Source: an uncultured Flavobacteriaceae bacterium
Lineage (GTDB): Bacteria > Bacteroidota > Bacteroidia > Flavobacteriales > Flavobacteriaceae
DNA: 64,000 nt
NCBI GenBank assembly: GCA_943789455.1
Contig: CALSUE010000003.1
Coordinates: 1-64,000, forward strand
Direction of reading: 5' to 3'
The notes beneath the pieces were generated by a model. That model was not told the origin of the DNA. It was given only the letters and a program-made list of their open reading frames with translations, and did no database searches. Made by a program: the position numbers and the translations under genes. Positions 1-9,212 of the stretch are shown one piece after another (the first letter of the stretch is position 1; each line of letters begins with the position of its first letter).

Positions 1-1
1 T

Positions 2-58
2 TCAAGCAGATACAGATTAATGGAAGGTGAACTATTACCAGTAGTGTTTAAAAATTAG
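2..58 (+). CDS. 3' end of an unidentified gene cut by the window edge
   Basis: An open frame enters from the left edge and stops at TAG 56-58, giving 18 residues that end LPVVFKN. Its stop overlaps the stop of the convergent apbE gene. That tail-to-tail packing is common here, so this is probably the C-terminus of a real gene. Too little is visible to name it, and it could be chance. Confidence 0.35.
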   Translation, partial: SSRYRLMEGELLPVVFKN

Positions 59-1032
59 TTCTCAAACTCCAATAACTTACCGTTTTCATCGACATAAATT
101 AACACCACTTTTAAATTTGGTTTGGCTTGTAAAAACTTTTTGGTTTTTTCAAATCCCATAGCCATAAAAGCTGTTGCATAGGCATCAACATCAGCACAAT
201 CTAATTCTGCAATAACGGTTGCTGCTAATAAATTACTTTCGGTTGCATAGCCTGTTTTGGGGTTGATTGTATGAACATATTTTTCTCCATTTTTAGCAAT
301 TCTGAATTTTCTATAATTTCCAGAACTTGCCAAAGAGATATTGGTCAAATTTAATTTTTTATAAGCAGAGCGTGATCCATCCGTATTTGGATCGTCTAAT
401 TGAATGGTCCATAACTTCCCAGTTGGTTTGGTTCCTTTTAATCTTACTTCACCACCAATTTCAACTAAATAATTTTTAACCCCCTTAGATTCTAAAAATC
501 TAGCAATAACATCTAAACCATATCCTTTTCCGATAGAATTAAAATCAAAATAGGTTTCATTATACTCTTTAACAACTTCATTATCAACTAATTTCACTTT
601 GTCAAAACCAACAAATCTCATTAAATCTTTTACTTTACTACTATCTAGATTGTTTAAAGGTTTCTCTGGTCCAAAACCCCATGCATTCACTAAATTTCCA
701 ACAGTTGGGTCAAAATAACCATTAGTTTCATTAAAAATTTGAGTTGTTTTAGAAAAAACCTCTTTGAAGTATTTATCAACTTTTACGCCTTTTTCACCCC
801 TGTTAATTCTTGATATATCCGATGAATATATATAAGTTGAAGTAGATTGATTTACTTCATCAAATAGTTGATTAATATCTTCTTCAAAATTAGTGGCAAC
901 ATCATAATAAATTATAGTGTAGGTTGTCCCAAAAACAAACCCATTAAGTTTTGTCGGAGAATCAGGCTCTTTATTACATGAGGTAAACGCAAAAAGTGAA
1001 GAAAATAATAGAATAAAAAAAACCTTTTTCAT
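55..1032 (-). CDS. apbE: FAD:protein FMN transferase, ApbE family lipoprotein
   Basis: 325 aa. ApbE enzymes transfer FMN from FAD to a Thr or Ser of exported or membrane proteins, classically NqrB and NqrC of the sodium pump. The N-terminus is a lipoprotein signal with the lipobox Cys at residue 19, so the enzyme should sit on the periplasmic side. Family features visible are the PTVGNLVNAWGFGP region, the FDFNSIGKGYGLD segment, an EIGGEVRLKG stretch, and HTINPKTG near the C-terminus. The nqr operon that supplies its targets lies 3.5 kb away on the same strand, separated by four unrelated genes, so it has its own transcript. A TATCTTTG box (reverse strand, 1052-1059) sits about 20 bp upstream of the start. 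Length is normal for the family. Confidence 0.95.
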   Translation of the reverse strand: MKKVFFILLFSSLFAFTSCNKEPDSPTKLNGFVFGTTYTIIYYDVATNFEEDINQLFDEVNQSTSTYIYSSDISRINRGEKGVKVDKYFKEVFSKTTQIFNETNGYFDPTVGNLVNAWGFGPEKPLNNLDSSKVKDLMRFVGFDKVKLVDNEVVKEYNETYFDFNSIGKGYGLDVIARFLESKGVKNYLVEIGGEVRLKGTKPTGKLWTIQLDDPNTDGSRSAYKKLNLTNISLASSGNYRKFRIAKNGEKYVHTINPKTGYATESNLLAATVIAELDCADVDAYATAFMAMGFEKTKKFLQAKPNLKVVLIYVDENGKLLEFEN

Positions 1033-1051
1033 CAGTTAAGTTTTAAGCCAA

Positions 1052-1059
1052 CAAAGATA
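1052..1059 (-). promoter_or_regulatory. Bacteroidota -7 box for apbE
   Basis: Reads TATCTTTG on the minus strand, an exact match to TAnnTTTG, and predicts a leader of about 14 nt before the apbE ATG. I see no clear -33 element. Confidence 0.5.
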
Positions 1060-1127
1060 CAATTTAAAGTTTTTTAAAATCGTTCATAAATATTTATAAA
1101 ACACTATGGTTTTACTCTCAATATTTT

Positions 1128-1135
1128 TAACTTTG
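1128..1135 (+). promoter_or_regulatory. Bacteroidota -7 box for the OmpA-like gene
   Basis: TAACTTTG is an exact match to TAnnTTTG. The predicted transcript start, around 1141, lies downstream of the ATG at 1106. It therefore favours the ATG at 1163 as the true start of the lipoprotein gene. Confidence 0.55.
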
Positions 1136-1162
1136 TTTATAGTAATCTTCAATATCAAAAAA

Positions 1163-2008
1163 ATGAAAAAAATAATTATATTACTAGTCTCCGTAGTTTT
1201 CATTAGCTCTTGTATTTCTAAAAAGGAACATGCAGCGCTTCAATCTAAACACAATAAAACCAAAGATGAACTTCTAGCAGTAAAAAACAGTTTAACAAAA
1301 TGTGTTATTGATAATGAAAAATGTGATGCTGATGTAGCAAACTTAAATAATATCATTGCTGATTTAAAAAATGATAAAAAAAAGACCTTAGAATATGTTG
1401 ATAACTTGACCGTATTAACTCAAGGAGCTACAGATAACATTAAAGAAACACTTGCTCAATTAAGCAAAAAAGACAAGTATATTAATAGAATTAGAGCAGC
1501 TGCTACTAAAAAAGATTCTTTAAATTTAGTTGTAGCTTTCAACTTGAAAAAGGAATTACAAGATGGTATTGATGATGAGGATATTGAAATTAATGTTGAA
1601 AAAACTGTTGTTTTTATCTCTATATCTGATAAACTATTATTTAAAAGTGGAAGTTATACGATAACAGAAAAAGCATTTCCAGTTCTTGAGAAAGTTGCTA
1701 CTGTTATTAACAGCCAGCCAGATATGGATGTGATGATTGAAGGTCATACAGATGCAACACCTATTAGCAACGAAATTATTGCAGACAATTGGGATTTATC
1801 TACCAAGAGAGCTACCTCAATTACTAGAATATTACAAACTGAATTCGCAGTAGAACCGAGTCGATTAATTGCTGCGGGAAGAAGTAGTTATGTGCCGTTA
1901 GCTCCAAATGATACTCCTGCTAACAAATCAAAAAATAGAAGAACTAAGATTATTATTTTACCTAAAATTGGTCAATTCTTTGAAATGTTAGAAACCAAAG
2001 CTGAATAA
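1163..2008 (+). CDS. OmpA family peptidoglycan-binding lipoprotein
   Basis: 281 aa from the ATG at 1163. I chose this start over 1106 because MKKIIILLVSVVFISSC is a clean lipoprotein signal and the -7 box at 1128-1135 lies inside the longer frame. After the signal there is a coiled-coil-like stretch rich in Lys, Asp and Asn, then a C-terminal OmpA domain with the conserved EGHTDATP segment, NWDLSTKRA, and an RRTKIIILP end. Such proteins anchor the outer membrane to peptidoglycan. The gene is monocistronic: a divergent apbE lies upstream and a strong terminator follows. Which envelope complex it serves cannot be told from the sequence. Confidence 0.88.
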   Translation: MKKIIILLVSVVFISSCISKKEHAALQSKHNKTKDELLAVKNSLTKCVIDNEKCDADVANLNNIIADLKNDKKKTLEYVDNLTVLTQGATDNIKETLAQLSKKDKYINRIRAAATKKDSLNLVVAFNLKKELQDGIDDEDIEINVEKTVVFISISDKLLFKSGSYTITEKAFPVLEKVATVINSQPDMDVMIEGHTDATPISNEIIADNWDLSTKRATSITRILQTEFAVEPSRLIAAGRSSYVPLAPNDTPANKSKNRRTKIIILPKIGQFFEMLETKAE

Positions 2009-2029
2009 TTAACTCATCCTTAAATAAAA

Positions 2030-2057
2030 AAAAGCATCACTAAAGTGATGCTTTTTT
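2030..2057. terminator. Bidirectional intrinsic terminator
   Basis: AGCATCAC (2033-2040), TAAA loop, GTGATGCT (2045-2052), flanked by A-runs on the left and T-runs on the right. It serves the OmpA-like gene and the convergent small gene ending at 2058. Confidence 0.85.
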
Positions 2058-2423
2058 TTAGTCTAAAATTTTAATAAAATCTTCGAAAGCAACATAGTAA
2101 GGTTGGTCTTTAAAAACAGGATTCTCTACACTTTCTGCGTTAGCAATTCCAACCCCTGCAAACCAGACTTTTGCATTTTGTTTTTTTGCATGTTCTTTAA
2201 AAGTCTCCATCCATAAAACATCATATTCTTCAGGATTCTGAATGTTATTAGAGGCTTTTACCAAAACAAAAATAGGAGCCTCTCCTTTTTTAAATAACAC
2301 AAATTGTGGATGTCTTTTTAATTGACTATTTATGGCTTGAAACTCATACCCCATCTTTTCTAGCTTCTTACCTACAATGTTCATGGCTAGATTATGTAAT
2401 TCTTGTTTTGTTAAAACGTGCAT
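2058..2423 (-). CDS. Conserved hypothetical protein, 121 aa
   Basis: A soluble protein with no signal peptide or membrane segment. It looks like an alpha/beta fold: an N-terminal helical LTKQELHNLAMNIVGKKLE, then alternating strands such as FVLFKK, IFVLVKA and KVWFAGVGIAN. I recall similar ~120-aa Flavobacteriia proteins labelled Nqr subunit F in databases. Nothing here supports that label, since there is no iron-sulfur, FAD or NADH motif. It starts 32 bp after the DEAD-box helicase on the same strand and probably shares its transcript. Function unknown; a role linked to the helicase is inference only. Confidence 0.8.
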   Translation of the reverse strand: MHVLTKQELHNLAMNIVGKKLEKMGYEFQAINSQLKRHPQFVLFKKGEAPIFVLVKASNNIQNPEEYDVLWMETFKEHAKKQNAKVWFAGVGIANAESVENPVFKDQPYYVAFEDFIKILD

Positions 2424-2455
2424 AATTGTTCTGTATCCTTATTTTTAGACATGTG

Positions 2456-3811
2456 CTATTTCCTCTTTTTTCTTAAATTATAATTCTTATCACCTCGAGT
2501 TTTGGGTTTTTTATACTTTTTAGCAATTTCTCTTCTGTAAGAACCTCCTTGATTTGTTTTTTTGTTTTTTTCACTCTTCTCGTGAAAAGCAGGACCAGGA
2601 ATATATTCTTCAGAAACTCTATTTTTTGAAATTTCTTGATCTTCTCTAGGACGCTCCTCTTCCGTTAATTGTTTCGATATTTCTACTTCACTAGGAAAAT
2701 CAAGAACTGGAATTTCATATTTCATTAAGGCTTCAATTCTTTCTTTTGATTCTTGCTCCTTCTCTGTTGAAAATAAAATGGTTCTTCCTTCTCGCTCTGC
2801 ACGACCAGTTCTACCAATTCTATGCATATAATTTTCTGGAAAATAAGGGGTGTCAAAATTAATAACATGTGAAATTCCATCTAAATCTAATCCACGAGCC
2901 ATAACATCTGTAGCTACTAAAATACGGTTGATACCCTCATCAAACTGGCGAATAGAACGAATTCTATAATTTTGAGTTTTATTGGAGTGAATGATACAAC
3001 TCTCTGATCCAAAAAACTCTTCTACAACATTAAATAAGAGATCTGCTCTTCGTTTATTCGAAACAAAAACTAGAACTTTAGTAAAGATGTCTCGATCAGC
3101 TAATAAGTGATTCAATAGATTCGCCTTTGTATAAAAATTAGTAACTGTATAAGAGGTTTGTTTAATATTGTCTAAAGGCGTACCACTTAAAGCTACAGAA
3201 ATCTTCTTAGGTGATTTAAAAAAATCTTTTATTAATTCATCTACATCATTGGTCATGGTAGCAGAAAACATAATATTTTGTCTTGATTTTGGCAGTAAAT
3301 CAAAAATATTAAGCAACTGAAAACGGAATCCTAAATCTAGCATTATATCTACTTCGTCAATTACTAGTTTTTGAATCGATTTCAATTTTAATACATTACT
3401 CAATGCTAAATCGTATAATCTTCCTGGGGTAGCCACAATAATATCTACACCTTGTGCTACTGCTTGTTTTTGAGTGTTGATATTCGTACCTCCATAAACT
3501 CCTAAAACTCGAATATTAATGTATTTTGCTAGTTTTTCAATTTCGTCTACCACCTGAAGTACTAATTCACGCGTTGGAACTACAACTAAGACTCTTGGGG
3601 TTACTTGCTTTGAGAATTTTAAATCTCTTAAGATTGGTAACATATAAGCAAATGTTTTTCCCGTTCCAGTCTGTGCGATTCCAACAATGTCTTTTCCAGA
3701 TCGAACTACAGAAAAGGCAGCTTCTTGAATTGGGGTTGGATGTGTAAAACCCAACTCTTCTATACTGTTATAAAGTTGATTAGATAAGTCTAAATCTTTA
3801 AAAGTAGTCAT
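2456..3811 (-). CDS. DEAD-box ATP-dependent RNA helicase (RhlE-like)
   Basis: 451 aa. RNA helicase of superfamily 2, likely involved in ribosome assembly or RNA turnover. Motifs in order: Q-motif HPTPIQ near 24-29, Walker A AQTGTGKT 46-53, PTREL about 79-83, TPGR about 128-131, DEVD 152-155 in place of DEAD, SAT 183-185, then ARGLDLDG and HRIGRTGRA in the second RecA domain. The C-terminal ~70 residues are Lys/Arg-rich and low complexity, as in other RNA helicases of this type. The Val in DEVD is conservative and does not suggest loss of activity. First gene of a likely two-gene operon with the small gene ending at 2058. Confidence 0.93.
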   Translation of the reverse strand: MTTFKDLDLSNQLYNSIEELGFTHPTPIQEAAFSVVRSGKDIVGIAQTGTGKTFAYMLPILRDLKFSKQVTPRVLVVVPTRELVLQVVDEIEKLAKYINIRVLGVYGGTNINTQKQAVAQGVDIIVATPGRLYDLALSNVLKLKSIQKLVIDEVDIMLDLGFRFQLLNIFDLLPKSRQNIMFSATMTNDVDELIKDFFKSPKKISVALSGTPLDNIKQTSYTVTNFYTKANLLNHLLADRDIFTKVLVFVSNKRRADLLFNVVEEFFGSESCIIHSNKTQNYRIRSIRQFDEGINRILVATDVMARGLDLDGISHVINFDTPYFPENYMHRIGRTGRAEREGRTILFSTEKEQESKERIEALMKYEIPVLDFPSEVEISKQLTEEERPREDQEISKNRVSEEYIPGPAFHEKSEKNKKTNQGGSYRREIAKKYKKPKTRGDKNYNLRKKRK

Positions 3812-3827
3812 GTTTGAAAAATTTGAA

Positions 3828-3835
3828 CAAAGGTA
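3828..3835 (-). promoter_or_regulatory. Bacteroidota -7 box for the helicase
   Basis: Reads TACCTTTG on the minus strand, an exact TAnnTTTG match 17 bp upstream of the helicase ATG, implying a very short leader. Confidence 0.5.
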
Positions 3836-3993
3836 ACTTGTTTATTTGTGCTACTCTAAAATTGAACTCATTTTTGATGGTTAAGAATATAAACTCAAAG
3901 TAAAATATTAAAAAGAGTGGTACAAAATAGTATTTGTAGTTTAAGTTAATCAAAATCTTTTGTACTTTAGAGGGTATACAAATAGATCTTAGT

Positions 3994-4455
3994 ATGAAGA
4001 CTCCAAAAAGATTAGAAGAGGCTATCATAAAATTATATAAAGCCTTTCATAACAATACACTAGATCCAGAAGATTGTGCTGCTTGTGCTGTTGGAAATAT
4101 TCTAGACAATCATGATAGTTGGAAACATCTGTCCAATGACCATGGTTCTTTACAATTGAATTATATTGGAACAGTTCACCAAAAATTAGGAAGAGAATTT
4201 AATGGGTATTGTCCAGAGGAGTTGCTAAAGATTGAAAAGACATTTCTAGAGGCCTGCGGTTTTAAAACACCGCTTTGCCATTACAATCAAAAACCACAAA
4301 ATCCTAGAAATAAGGAAACATTATTTAATGGACTAACAGCTGTGGTTTCTTATTTGTGTATCTTAGATAACGTTCCCAACGTCATGGATTATTCTCGATT
4401 ATTTGAATATGAAAATAATGAACCTATACATAAATTAGAAACTATTTTAATATAA
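3994..4455 (+). CDS. Conserved Cys-containing hypothetical protein, 153 aa
   Basis: A soluble protein with no signal peptide. Four Cys-containing spots are visible: DCAACAVGN near residues 28-36, GYCPEE near 71, EACGF near 88 and PLCHYN near 95. Three are close enough to suggest a metal site or redox role. It is convergent with nqrF and shares its terminator. I recall homologues in Flavobacteriia annotated as Nqr subunit F, probably by neighbourhood. The sequence has none of the domains of NqrF, which is present intact next door. Function unknown. Confidence 0.82.
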   Translation: MKTPKRLEEAIIKLYKAFHNNTLDPEDCAACAVGNILDNHDSWKHLSNDHGSLQLNYIGTVHQKLGREFNGYCPEELLKIEKTFLEACGFKTPLCHYNQKPQNPRNKETLFNGLTAVVSYLCILDNVPNVMDYSRLFEYENNEPIHKLETILI

Positions 4456-4484
4456 AAAAACCAGCAAAATCTGCTGGTTTTTTT
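4455..4484. terminator. Bidirectional intrinsic terminator
   Basis: AAACCAGCA / TGCTGGTTT with a 5-nt loop (stem 4458-4466 and 4472-4480), with A and T runs on either side. It ends both the 3994 gene and the nqr operon. Confidence 0.88.
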
Positions 4485-4508
4485 TATGTGTTGGGTAATT
4501 AGTTAAGA

Positions 4509-5819
4509 TTAACCTCCAAAGTCATCAAATCTGATATTTTCATCAGGAATACCAAAGTCTTCTCCCATTTTTTGTACTGCTTTATTCATTAATGGTGGTC
4601 CACAAAAATACAACTCAATGTCTTCTGGCGAATCATGGTGATTTAAATAGTTATCTATAACACAATTATGAATAAATCCTGTAAAACCGTCACCATCACC
4701 CTCTATTCCTTCTTTAACTTTCCAGTTATCTTCTTCCATAGGTTCAGATAAAGCCATGTAAAATTTAAAGTTCGGGAAATCTCTTTCTAAAGATTTAAAA
4801 TGGTCTATGTAAAATAATTCTCTTTTTGATCTACCTCCATACCAATACGTAACTTTACGTCCTGTTTTTAGAGTTTTAAAGAGGTGATATAAATGAGAAC
4901 GCATCGGAGCCATTCCTGCACCTCCACCAACATATAACATTTCTGAATCAGATTCATTAATGAAAAATTCACCATAAGGTCCAGATATTACTACTTTATC
5001 TCCAGGTTTTTGAGCGAAGATATATGATGATGCCACACCTGGATTTACATCCATCCAACCGTTTTTAGAACGATCCCATGGTGGAGTTGCTATACGTACA
5101 TTTAACATAATCTCTCTTCCTTCTGCAGGATAAGAAGCCATTGAATAAGCACGCTCTACAATTTCATTATTTTTCATGACTAAAGGCCATAAACCAAACT
5201 TATCCCATTCTGCTTGGAATTTATCAGGAGTTTCGTGTTCTTCTGGGTGTGCTGTGATATCAATATCTGAAAACTTAACCTCACAGTTAGGAATTTCAAT
5301 TTGAATATACCCCCCTGCTTTATATCCCATATCTTTTGGAATCTCAACAACAAACTCTTTGATAAAAGAGGCAACGTTATAGTTACGCACTACAGTTGCA
5401 TCCCATTTCTTAATTCCAAATATTTCTTCCGGAATTGAGATGTCCATATCTTGCTTCACCTTAACTTGACAAGCTAAGCGTATTCCATGTTTTAATTCTT
5501 TTCTAGAAAAATGTGGTGTTTCCGTTGGTAAAGCTTCACCTCCTCCAGAATTTACGTGGCACTCACATTGAACACAAGATCCACCTCCACCACATGCTGA
5601 AGGTAAAAATATTTTTTCGCTTCCTAAAGTTGTTAATAATGTACTACCTGAAGCAACTTCAATTTTTTTCTCTCCATTAATCGTAATTGTTACTGGACCT
5701 GACGGAGATAATTTTTGTTTAACAAACAATAATAATGCTACCAACAACAGTGTAATCAATAAAAAAGCTGCTACGGTTGCTAAAATAGTTCCTGTGGTGC
5801 TTGCTGCTAATGAAATCAT
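4509..5819 (-). CDS. nqrF: Na+-translocating NADH:quinone reductase subunit F
   Basis: 436 aa. The electron-entry subunit: oxidises NADH and passes electrons through FAD and a 2Fe-2S cluster into the sodium pump. One N-terminal membrane segment (about 10-33) is followed by a plant-type ferredoxin domain with cluster ligands C76, C82, C85 and C117. Then come the FAD motif RAYSMASYP, the NADH-binding GGGAGMAPMRS, and the C-terminal YFCGPPLMNKAV. Slightly longer than the Vibrio protein. Last gene of the six-gene operon, one base after nqrE. Confidence 0.98.
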   Translation of the reverse strand: MISLAASTTGTILATVAAFLLITLLLVALLLFVKQKLSPSGPVTITINGEKKIEVASGSTLLTTLGSEKIFLPSACGGGGSCVQCECHVNSGGGEALPTETPHFSRKELKHGIRLACQVKVKQDMDISIPEEIFGIKKWDATVVRNYNVASFIKEFVVEIPKDMGYKAGGYIQIEIPNCEVKFSDIDITAHPEEHETPDKFQAEWDKFGLWPLVMKNNEIVERAYSMASYPAEGREIMLNVRIATPPWDRSKNGWMDVNPGVASSYIFAQKPGDKVVISGPYGEFFINESDSEMLYVGGGAGMAPMRSHLYHLFKTLKTGRKVTYWYGGRSKRELFYIDHFKSLERDFPNFKFYMALSEPMEEDNWKVKEGIEGDGDGFTGFIHNCVIDNYLNHHDSPEDIELYFCGPPLMNKAVQKMGEDFGIPDENIRFDDFGG

Positions 5820-5820
5820 A

Positions 5821-6579
5821 CTAATTTTGTGTTTCTTTAATGTTAACTGCTACTTCTTCATGCTCACTTTTTTTAGCAGTATCAATCGTTATTACTTTAG
5901 ATTCTTTTTCTAAATTATTAGATAAAGTGGCTTCAGTATTTTTTTCTTTTGTTTCTTCATCACCTCCAGTTAACATCCCCCCAAAACTCATAAATCCAAT
6001 AGCCATAAGACCTGTTATAATAAATGTAATCCCCAGACCTCTTAGGGCTGGTGGAACACTAGAATAACGGATCTTTTCACGGATAGCTGCAATAGCTAAA
6101 ATGGCTAAAAACCATCCAATACCAGATCCAACACCATAAGTTAAGGCCAAACCTAAACTTGGAATCTCTCGTGATTGCATAAACAATGACCCTCCTAAAA
6201 TAGCGCAATTCACTGCTATTAAGGGTAAGAAAATTCCTAGAGAATTGTATAATGAAGGTGAAAATTTCTCAACAATAATTTCAACTAATTGAACCATTGT
6301 TGCAATCGTTGCAATAAACATGATAAATGATAAAAAACTCAGATCATAATCTGCATATTCTGGACCTAACCAAACTAAAGCACCTTCTTGTAATAAATAT
6401 TGATCTAACAACCAGTTTAATGGAACGGTAACTGCCAATACAAAGATGACAGCAGCTCCTAAACCAACAGCTGTGGTTACTTTTTTTGAGACAGCAAGGT
6501 AAGAGCACATCCCTAAAAATGTTGCAAAGACCATGTTGTCTATAAATATCGATTTGAAAAATAATTCTAAATGTTCCAT
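5821..6579 (-). CDS. nqrE: Na+-translocating NADH:quinone reductase subunit E
   Basis: 252 aa integral membrane protein with about six helices, from [18 protein letters not shown] to [16 protein letters not shown]. NqrE and NqrD form the sodium-channel core and hold an iron centre between them. The Vibrio protein is about 198 aa. Here a hydrophilic tail of some 45 residues rich in Glu, Lys, Thr and Asn follows the last helix after [10 protein letters not shown]. The tail has no motif I recognise and may be lineage specific. The gene lies between nqrD and nqrF with almost no spacing. Confidence 0.96.
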   Translation of the reverse strand: MEHLELFFKSIFIDNMVFATFLGMCSYLAVSKKVTTAVGLGAAVIFVLAVTVPLNWLLDQYLLQEGALVWLGPEYADYDLSFLSFIMFIATIATMVQLVEIIVEKFSPSLYNSLGIFLPLIAVNCAILGGSLFMQSREIPSLGLALTYGVGSGIGWFLAILAIAAIREKIRYSSVPPALRGLGITFIITGLMAIGFMSFGGMLTGGDEETKEKNTEATLSNNLEKESKVITIDTAKKSEHEEVAVNIKETQN

Positions 6580-6585
6580 GATATT

Positions 6586-7233
6586 TTAATTTTCTTCAAT
6601 TAATGCTTGGTTTCTACTTCGTTGTACCCAAATAATTAAACCAACTACAATTAAGGCCATTGGAGACAACAACATGAATCCATTATTTTCATAACCAAAA
6701 GCATACAAACCTGTTTTTTCAATTGGATCTCCTAAAACTTGGATTCCTAATAAAGTTCCAGAACCTAATAGCTCTCTAAAAAATCCTACTATAATTAGAA
6801 TAACTGCATACCCTAAAGAGTTTCCAACTCCATCCAAAAAAGATTTCCATGGACCATTTCCTAAAGCAAAGGCTTCAAATCGTCCCATGATAATACAGTT
6901 AGTAATGATTAAGCCTACAAATACTGAGAGTGTTTTACTGAGTTCATAAGCAAAAGCTTTTAAAACTAAATCCACAATAATTACAAGTGTTGCTACAACT
7001 ATTAATTGAACAATAATTCTAATTTTTGAAGGAATAATATTTCGCATTAATGAAATCACTACGTTTCCAAGCCCTAAAACAAATAATACAGAAACAGACA
7101 TTACAATTGAAGCTTTCAATTCAGCTGTAATAGCTAATGCAGAACAAATTCCTAGTACTTGGATTGTAATAGGGTTATTGTCTGTTAGTGGATCTGTAAT
7201 TAATTTTGCGTCTTTCTTTGATAAAAGTCCCAT
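6586..7233 (-). CDS. nqrD: Na+-translocating NADH:quinone reductase subunit D
   Basis: 215 aa, six predicted membrane helices, homologous to NqrE and inverted in the membrane relative to it. Recognised by GICSALAITAELKASIVMS, FVGLIITNCIIMGR and SFLDGVGNSLGYAVILI. It contributes a conserved Cys (ICSA and NCI positions) to the NqrD-E iron centre known from the Vibrio structure. Spacing to nqrC and nqrE is only 4-6 bp, so translation is probably coupled. Confidence 0.96.
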   Translation of the reverse strand: MGLLSKKDAKLITDPLTDNNPITIQVLGICSALAITAELKASIVMSVSVLFVLGLGNVVISLMRNIIPSKIRIIVQLIVVATLVIIVDLVLKAFAYELSKTLSVFVGLIITNCIIMGRFEAFALGNGPWKSFLDGVGNSLGYAVILIIVGFFRELLGSGTLLGIQVLGDPIEKTGLYAFGYENNGFMLLSPMALIVVGLIIWVQRSRNQALIEEN

Positions 7234-7237
7234 AAAA

Positions 7238-7984
7238 TTATTGTTTTAATGTTTTGAAATAATCAACGTATAATTTCAAATCAGATTTAATCATCGCTGA
7301 AACTCCGTCGCCGGTTATAGTTGCTCCTGCTATGGCATCAACTTCATAATCTGTTTTCTCATCGTTCTTAGGATCGTTATTTCCCTTAGCTACTCGAATT
7401 CCTTTAAAATTTCCTGAAGCATCTAATAAATGCTCTCCTTTAAAATCATCCATGAAAAAACGATATTTAATGTTAGCGCCTAAACCAGGTGTTTCTCCTT
7501 TATGATCAAAATACGCTCCTTGAACAATCATATTTTCGTCCATAGCAACATATCCCCAAATAGCATCCCAGAGACCTTTACCTCTTATTGGAGCTATATA
7601 AAACGTTTTACCATCTTTCTCTCCAACAAATAGAGGGAGTTTTCTAGTACCACCGTTTTTTGCTTTTGATTTTTCTTTTTTTACATCTATCATGTAGGCT
7701 TTTTCGTCTTCTGAAAAATTATCGCCTTCAATAACTAGTTGCTTTTTTATATATTTTTGAAATTCTTGTTCTGCAACAGATGTGGAAACGAAAATAGCAC
7801 TTGACTCGTCATTTTCGTTAACACCCATAGCGTACAGAATGTTTTGTTGTTTTTCTATTCGTTTATTCTCACTAATATTAGGTTTCAAAGACGATGCTAA
7901 AAAAGCTAATAAAGAACCAACAACCAATACCATTCCTATGGCAAAAATCATTGTATATGAATTACTATCTGTTTTTTTAGACAT
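7238..7984 (-). CDS. nqrC: Na+-translocating NADH:quinone reductase subunit C
   Basis: 248 aa. One N-terminal membrane segment (about 12-32) followed by a periplasmic FMN-binding domain. The flavinylation motif DAIAGAT lies at 216-222, making Thr222 the expected covalent FMN site and ApbE the expected enzyme. The GETPGLGANIK segment is typical of the FMN-binding domain. Two bp separate it from nqrB. Length is close to the Vibrio protein. Confidence 0.97.
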   Translation of the reverse strand: MSKKTDSNSYTMIFAIGMVLVVGSLLAFLASSLKPNISENKRIEKQQNILYAMGVNENDESSAIFVSTSVAEQEFQKYIKKQLVIEGDNFSEDEKAYMIDVKKEKSKAKNGGTRKLPLFVGEKDGKTFYIAPIRGKGLWDAIWGYVAMDENMIVQGAYFDHKGETPGLGANIKYRFFMDDFKGEHLLDASGNFKGIRVAKGNNDPKNDEKTDYEVDAIAGATITGDGVSAMIKSDLKLYVDYFKTLKQ

Positions 7985-7986
7985 AA

Positions 7987-9198
7987 CTATGCAGTTTTAG
8001 CTTTTAAACGTTTTAATCTTTTCTTTACATTTCCTTGGACAACGTAATGGTCTATAGTTGGTGCAAATACATTCATTAGAAGAATAGCTAAGAATACACC
8101 TTCTGGATATGCTGGATTGAATACACGTATCATAATGGAGATAAATCCAATTAAGAAACCGTAGATCCATTTTCCTTTATTTGTTTGCGAACCTGTTACA
8201 GGGTCAGTAGCCATAAAAACAGCTCCAAAGGCTAAGCCTCCAATCATTAGGTGTTGCCACCAATTAGTATTCATTAACCCATAAAATTTACTGGAATCAG
8301 TAATAATATCTAATGCAACTATTTGATTAAATATGATTCCCATTACAGCAGCTCCAATAAATGTAGAAAGAATAATTCTCCAGCTACCAATTTTAGTAAA
8401 GATTAAGAAAGCAGCTCCTAGTAAAATTAAAAAGGTAGATGTTTCACCAACGGAACCGGGAATAAAACCAAAGAATATATCCCAGTTAGAATATACTATT
8501 TCTTGATTTTGTGCATAACTTCCTAAAATTGTTTCCCCAGAAATTGCATCTGGAGTCCCTACTCTATTCACTGCGTCATATACCCATACTTTGTCTCCAC
8601 TCATCCATGTTGGATACGCAAAGAATAAAAATGCTCTAATGGTTAATGCAGGGTTTAGAATATTCATTCCTGTTCCTCCAAATACTTCTTTCCCAATAAC
8701 AACTCCAAAAACTACGGCTACTGAAAGCATCCATAATGGAGTGTCTATGGGCACTATTAATGGCACTAACATTCCTGTTACTAAATACCCCTCTTCTACT
8801 TCATGTCCTTTAATTACAGCAAAAATAAATTCCACTAATAATCCTACTCCATAAGAAACAATAACCAATGGAAGTACTTTAATAATTCCAATCCAAAAAT
8901 TATCCCAGGTAATAAAACTACCTAAAATAGAAAAATCTGTGGTTATTCCTTTAGCTGCATCAATTGCTGCGTAATGTTGGTATCCTGCATTAAACATACC
9001 AAACAACAAACATGGTATTAAAGCCATGATTACAATGTTCATGGTACGCTTTAAATCATCTGCGGCCTTAATATGAGTTCCATTATGAGTTACCTCATTT
9101 GGTAAGTATAAGAACGTATGGATTGCGTTAAACGCAGGAGCCATCTTTGTTCCTTTGTACTTCTCTTTTAAATTATGTAAATTACTTTTTAAGCTCAT
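7987..9198 (-). CDS. nqrB: Na+-translocating NADH:quinone reductase subunit B
   Basis: 403 aa, about ten membrane helices. Carries covalent FMN and riboflavin and forms the sodium path with the quinone site. The flavinylation motif reads DAISGET at 217-223, so Thr223 is the likely FMN acceptor. The usual Ala before the Thr is Glu here, a departure from the common SGAT. GKEVFGGTGMNILNPAL and MATDPVTGSQTNKGKW are conserved family segments. Second gene of the operon, 14 bp after nqrA. Confidence 0.97.
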   Translation of the reverse strand: MSLKSNLHNLKEKYKGTKMAPAFNAIHTFLYLPNEVTHNGTHIKAADDLKRTMNIVIMALIPCLLFGMFNAGYQHYAAIDAAKGITTDFSILGSFITWDNFWIGIIKVLPLVIVSYGVGLLVEFIFAVIKGHEVEEGYLVTGMLVPLIVPIDTPLWMLSVAVVFGVVIGKEVFGGTGMNILNPALTIRAFLFFAYPTWMSGDKVWVYDAVNRVGTPDAISGETILGSYAQNQEIVYSNWDIFFGFIPGSVGETSTFLILLGAAFLIFTKIGSWRIILSTFIGAAVMGIIFNQIVALDIITDSSKFYGLMNTNWWQHLMIGGLAFGAVFMATDPVTGSQTNKGKWIYGFLIGFISIMIRVFNPAYPEGVFLAILLMNVFAPTIDHYVVQGNVKKRLKRLKAKTA

Positions 9199-9212
9199 TT
9201 GATATTTATTTT

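Noticed and set aside
2456..3811. Loss of helicase activity because DEAD reads DEVD
   Set aside because: Asp and Glu that bind metal and water are kept; variants at the third position are tolerated in this superfamily, and all other motifs are intact.
3798..4028. 76-aa minus-strand ORF across the helicase promoter and the start of the 3994 gene
   Set aside because: It covers a consensus promoter and overlaps the start regions of two better-supported genes; composition is that of translated A+T-rich intergenic DNA.
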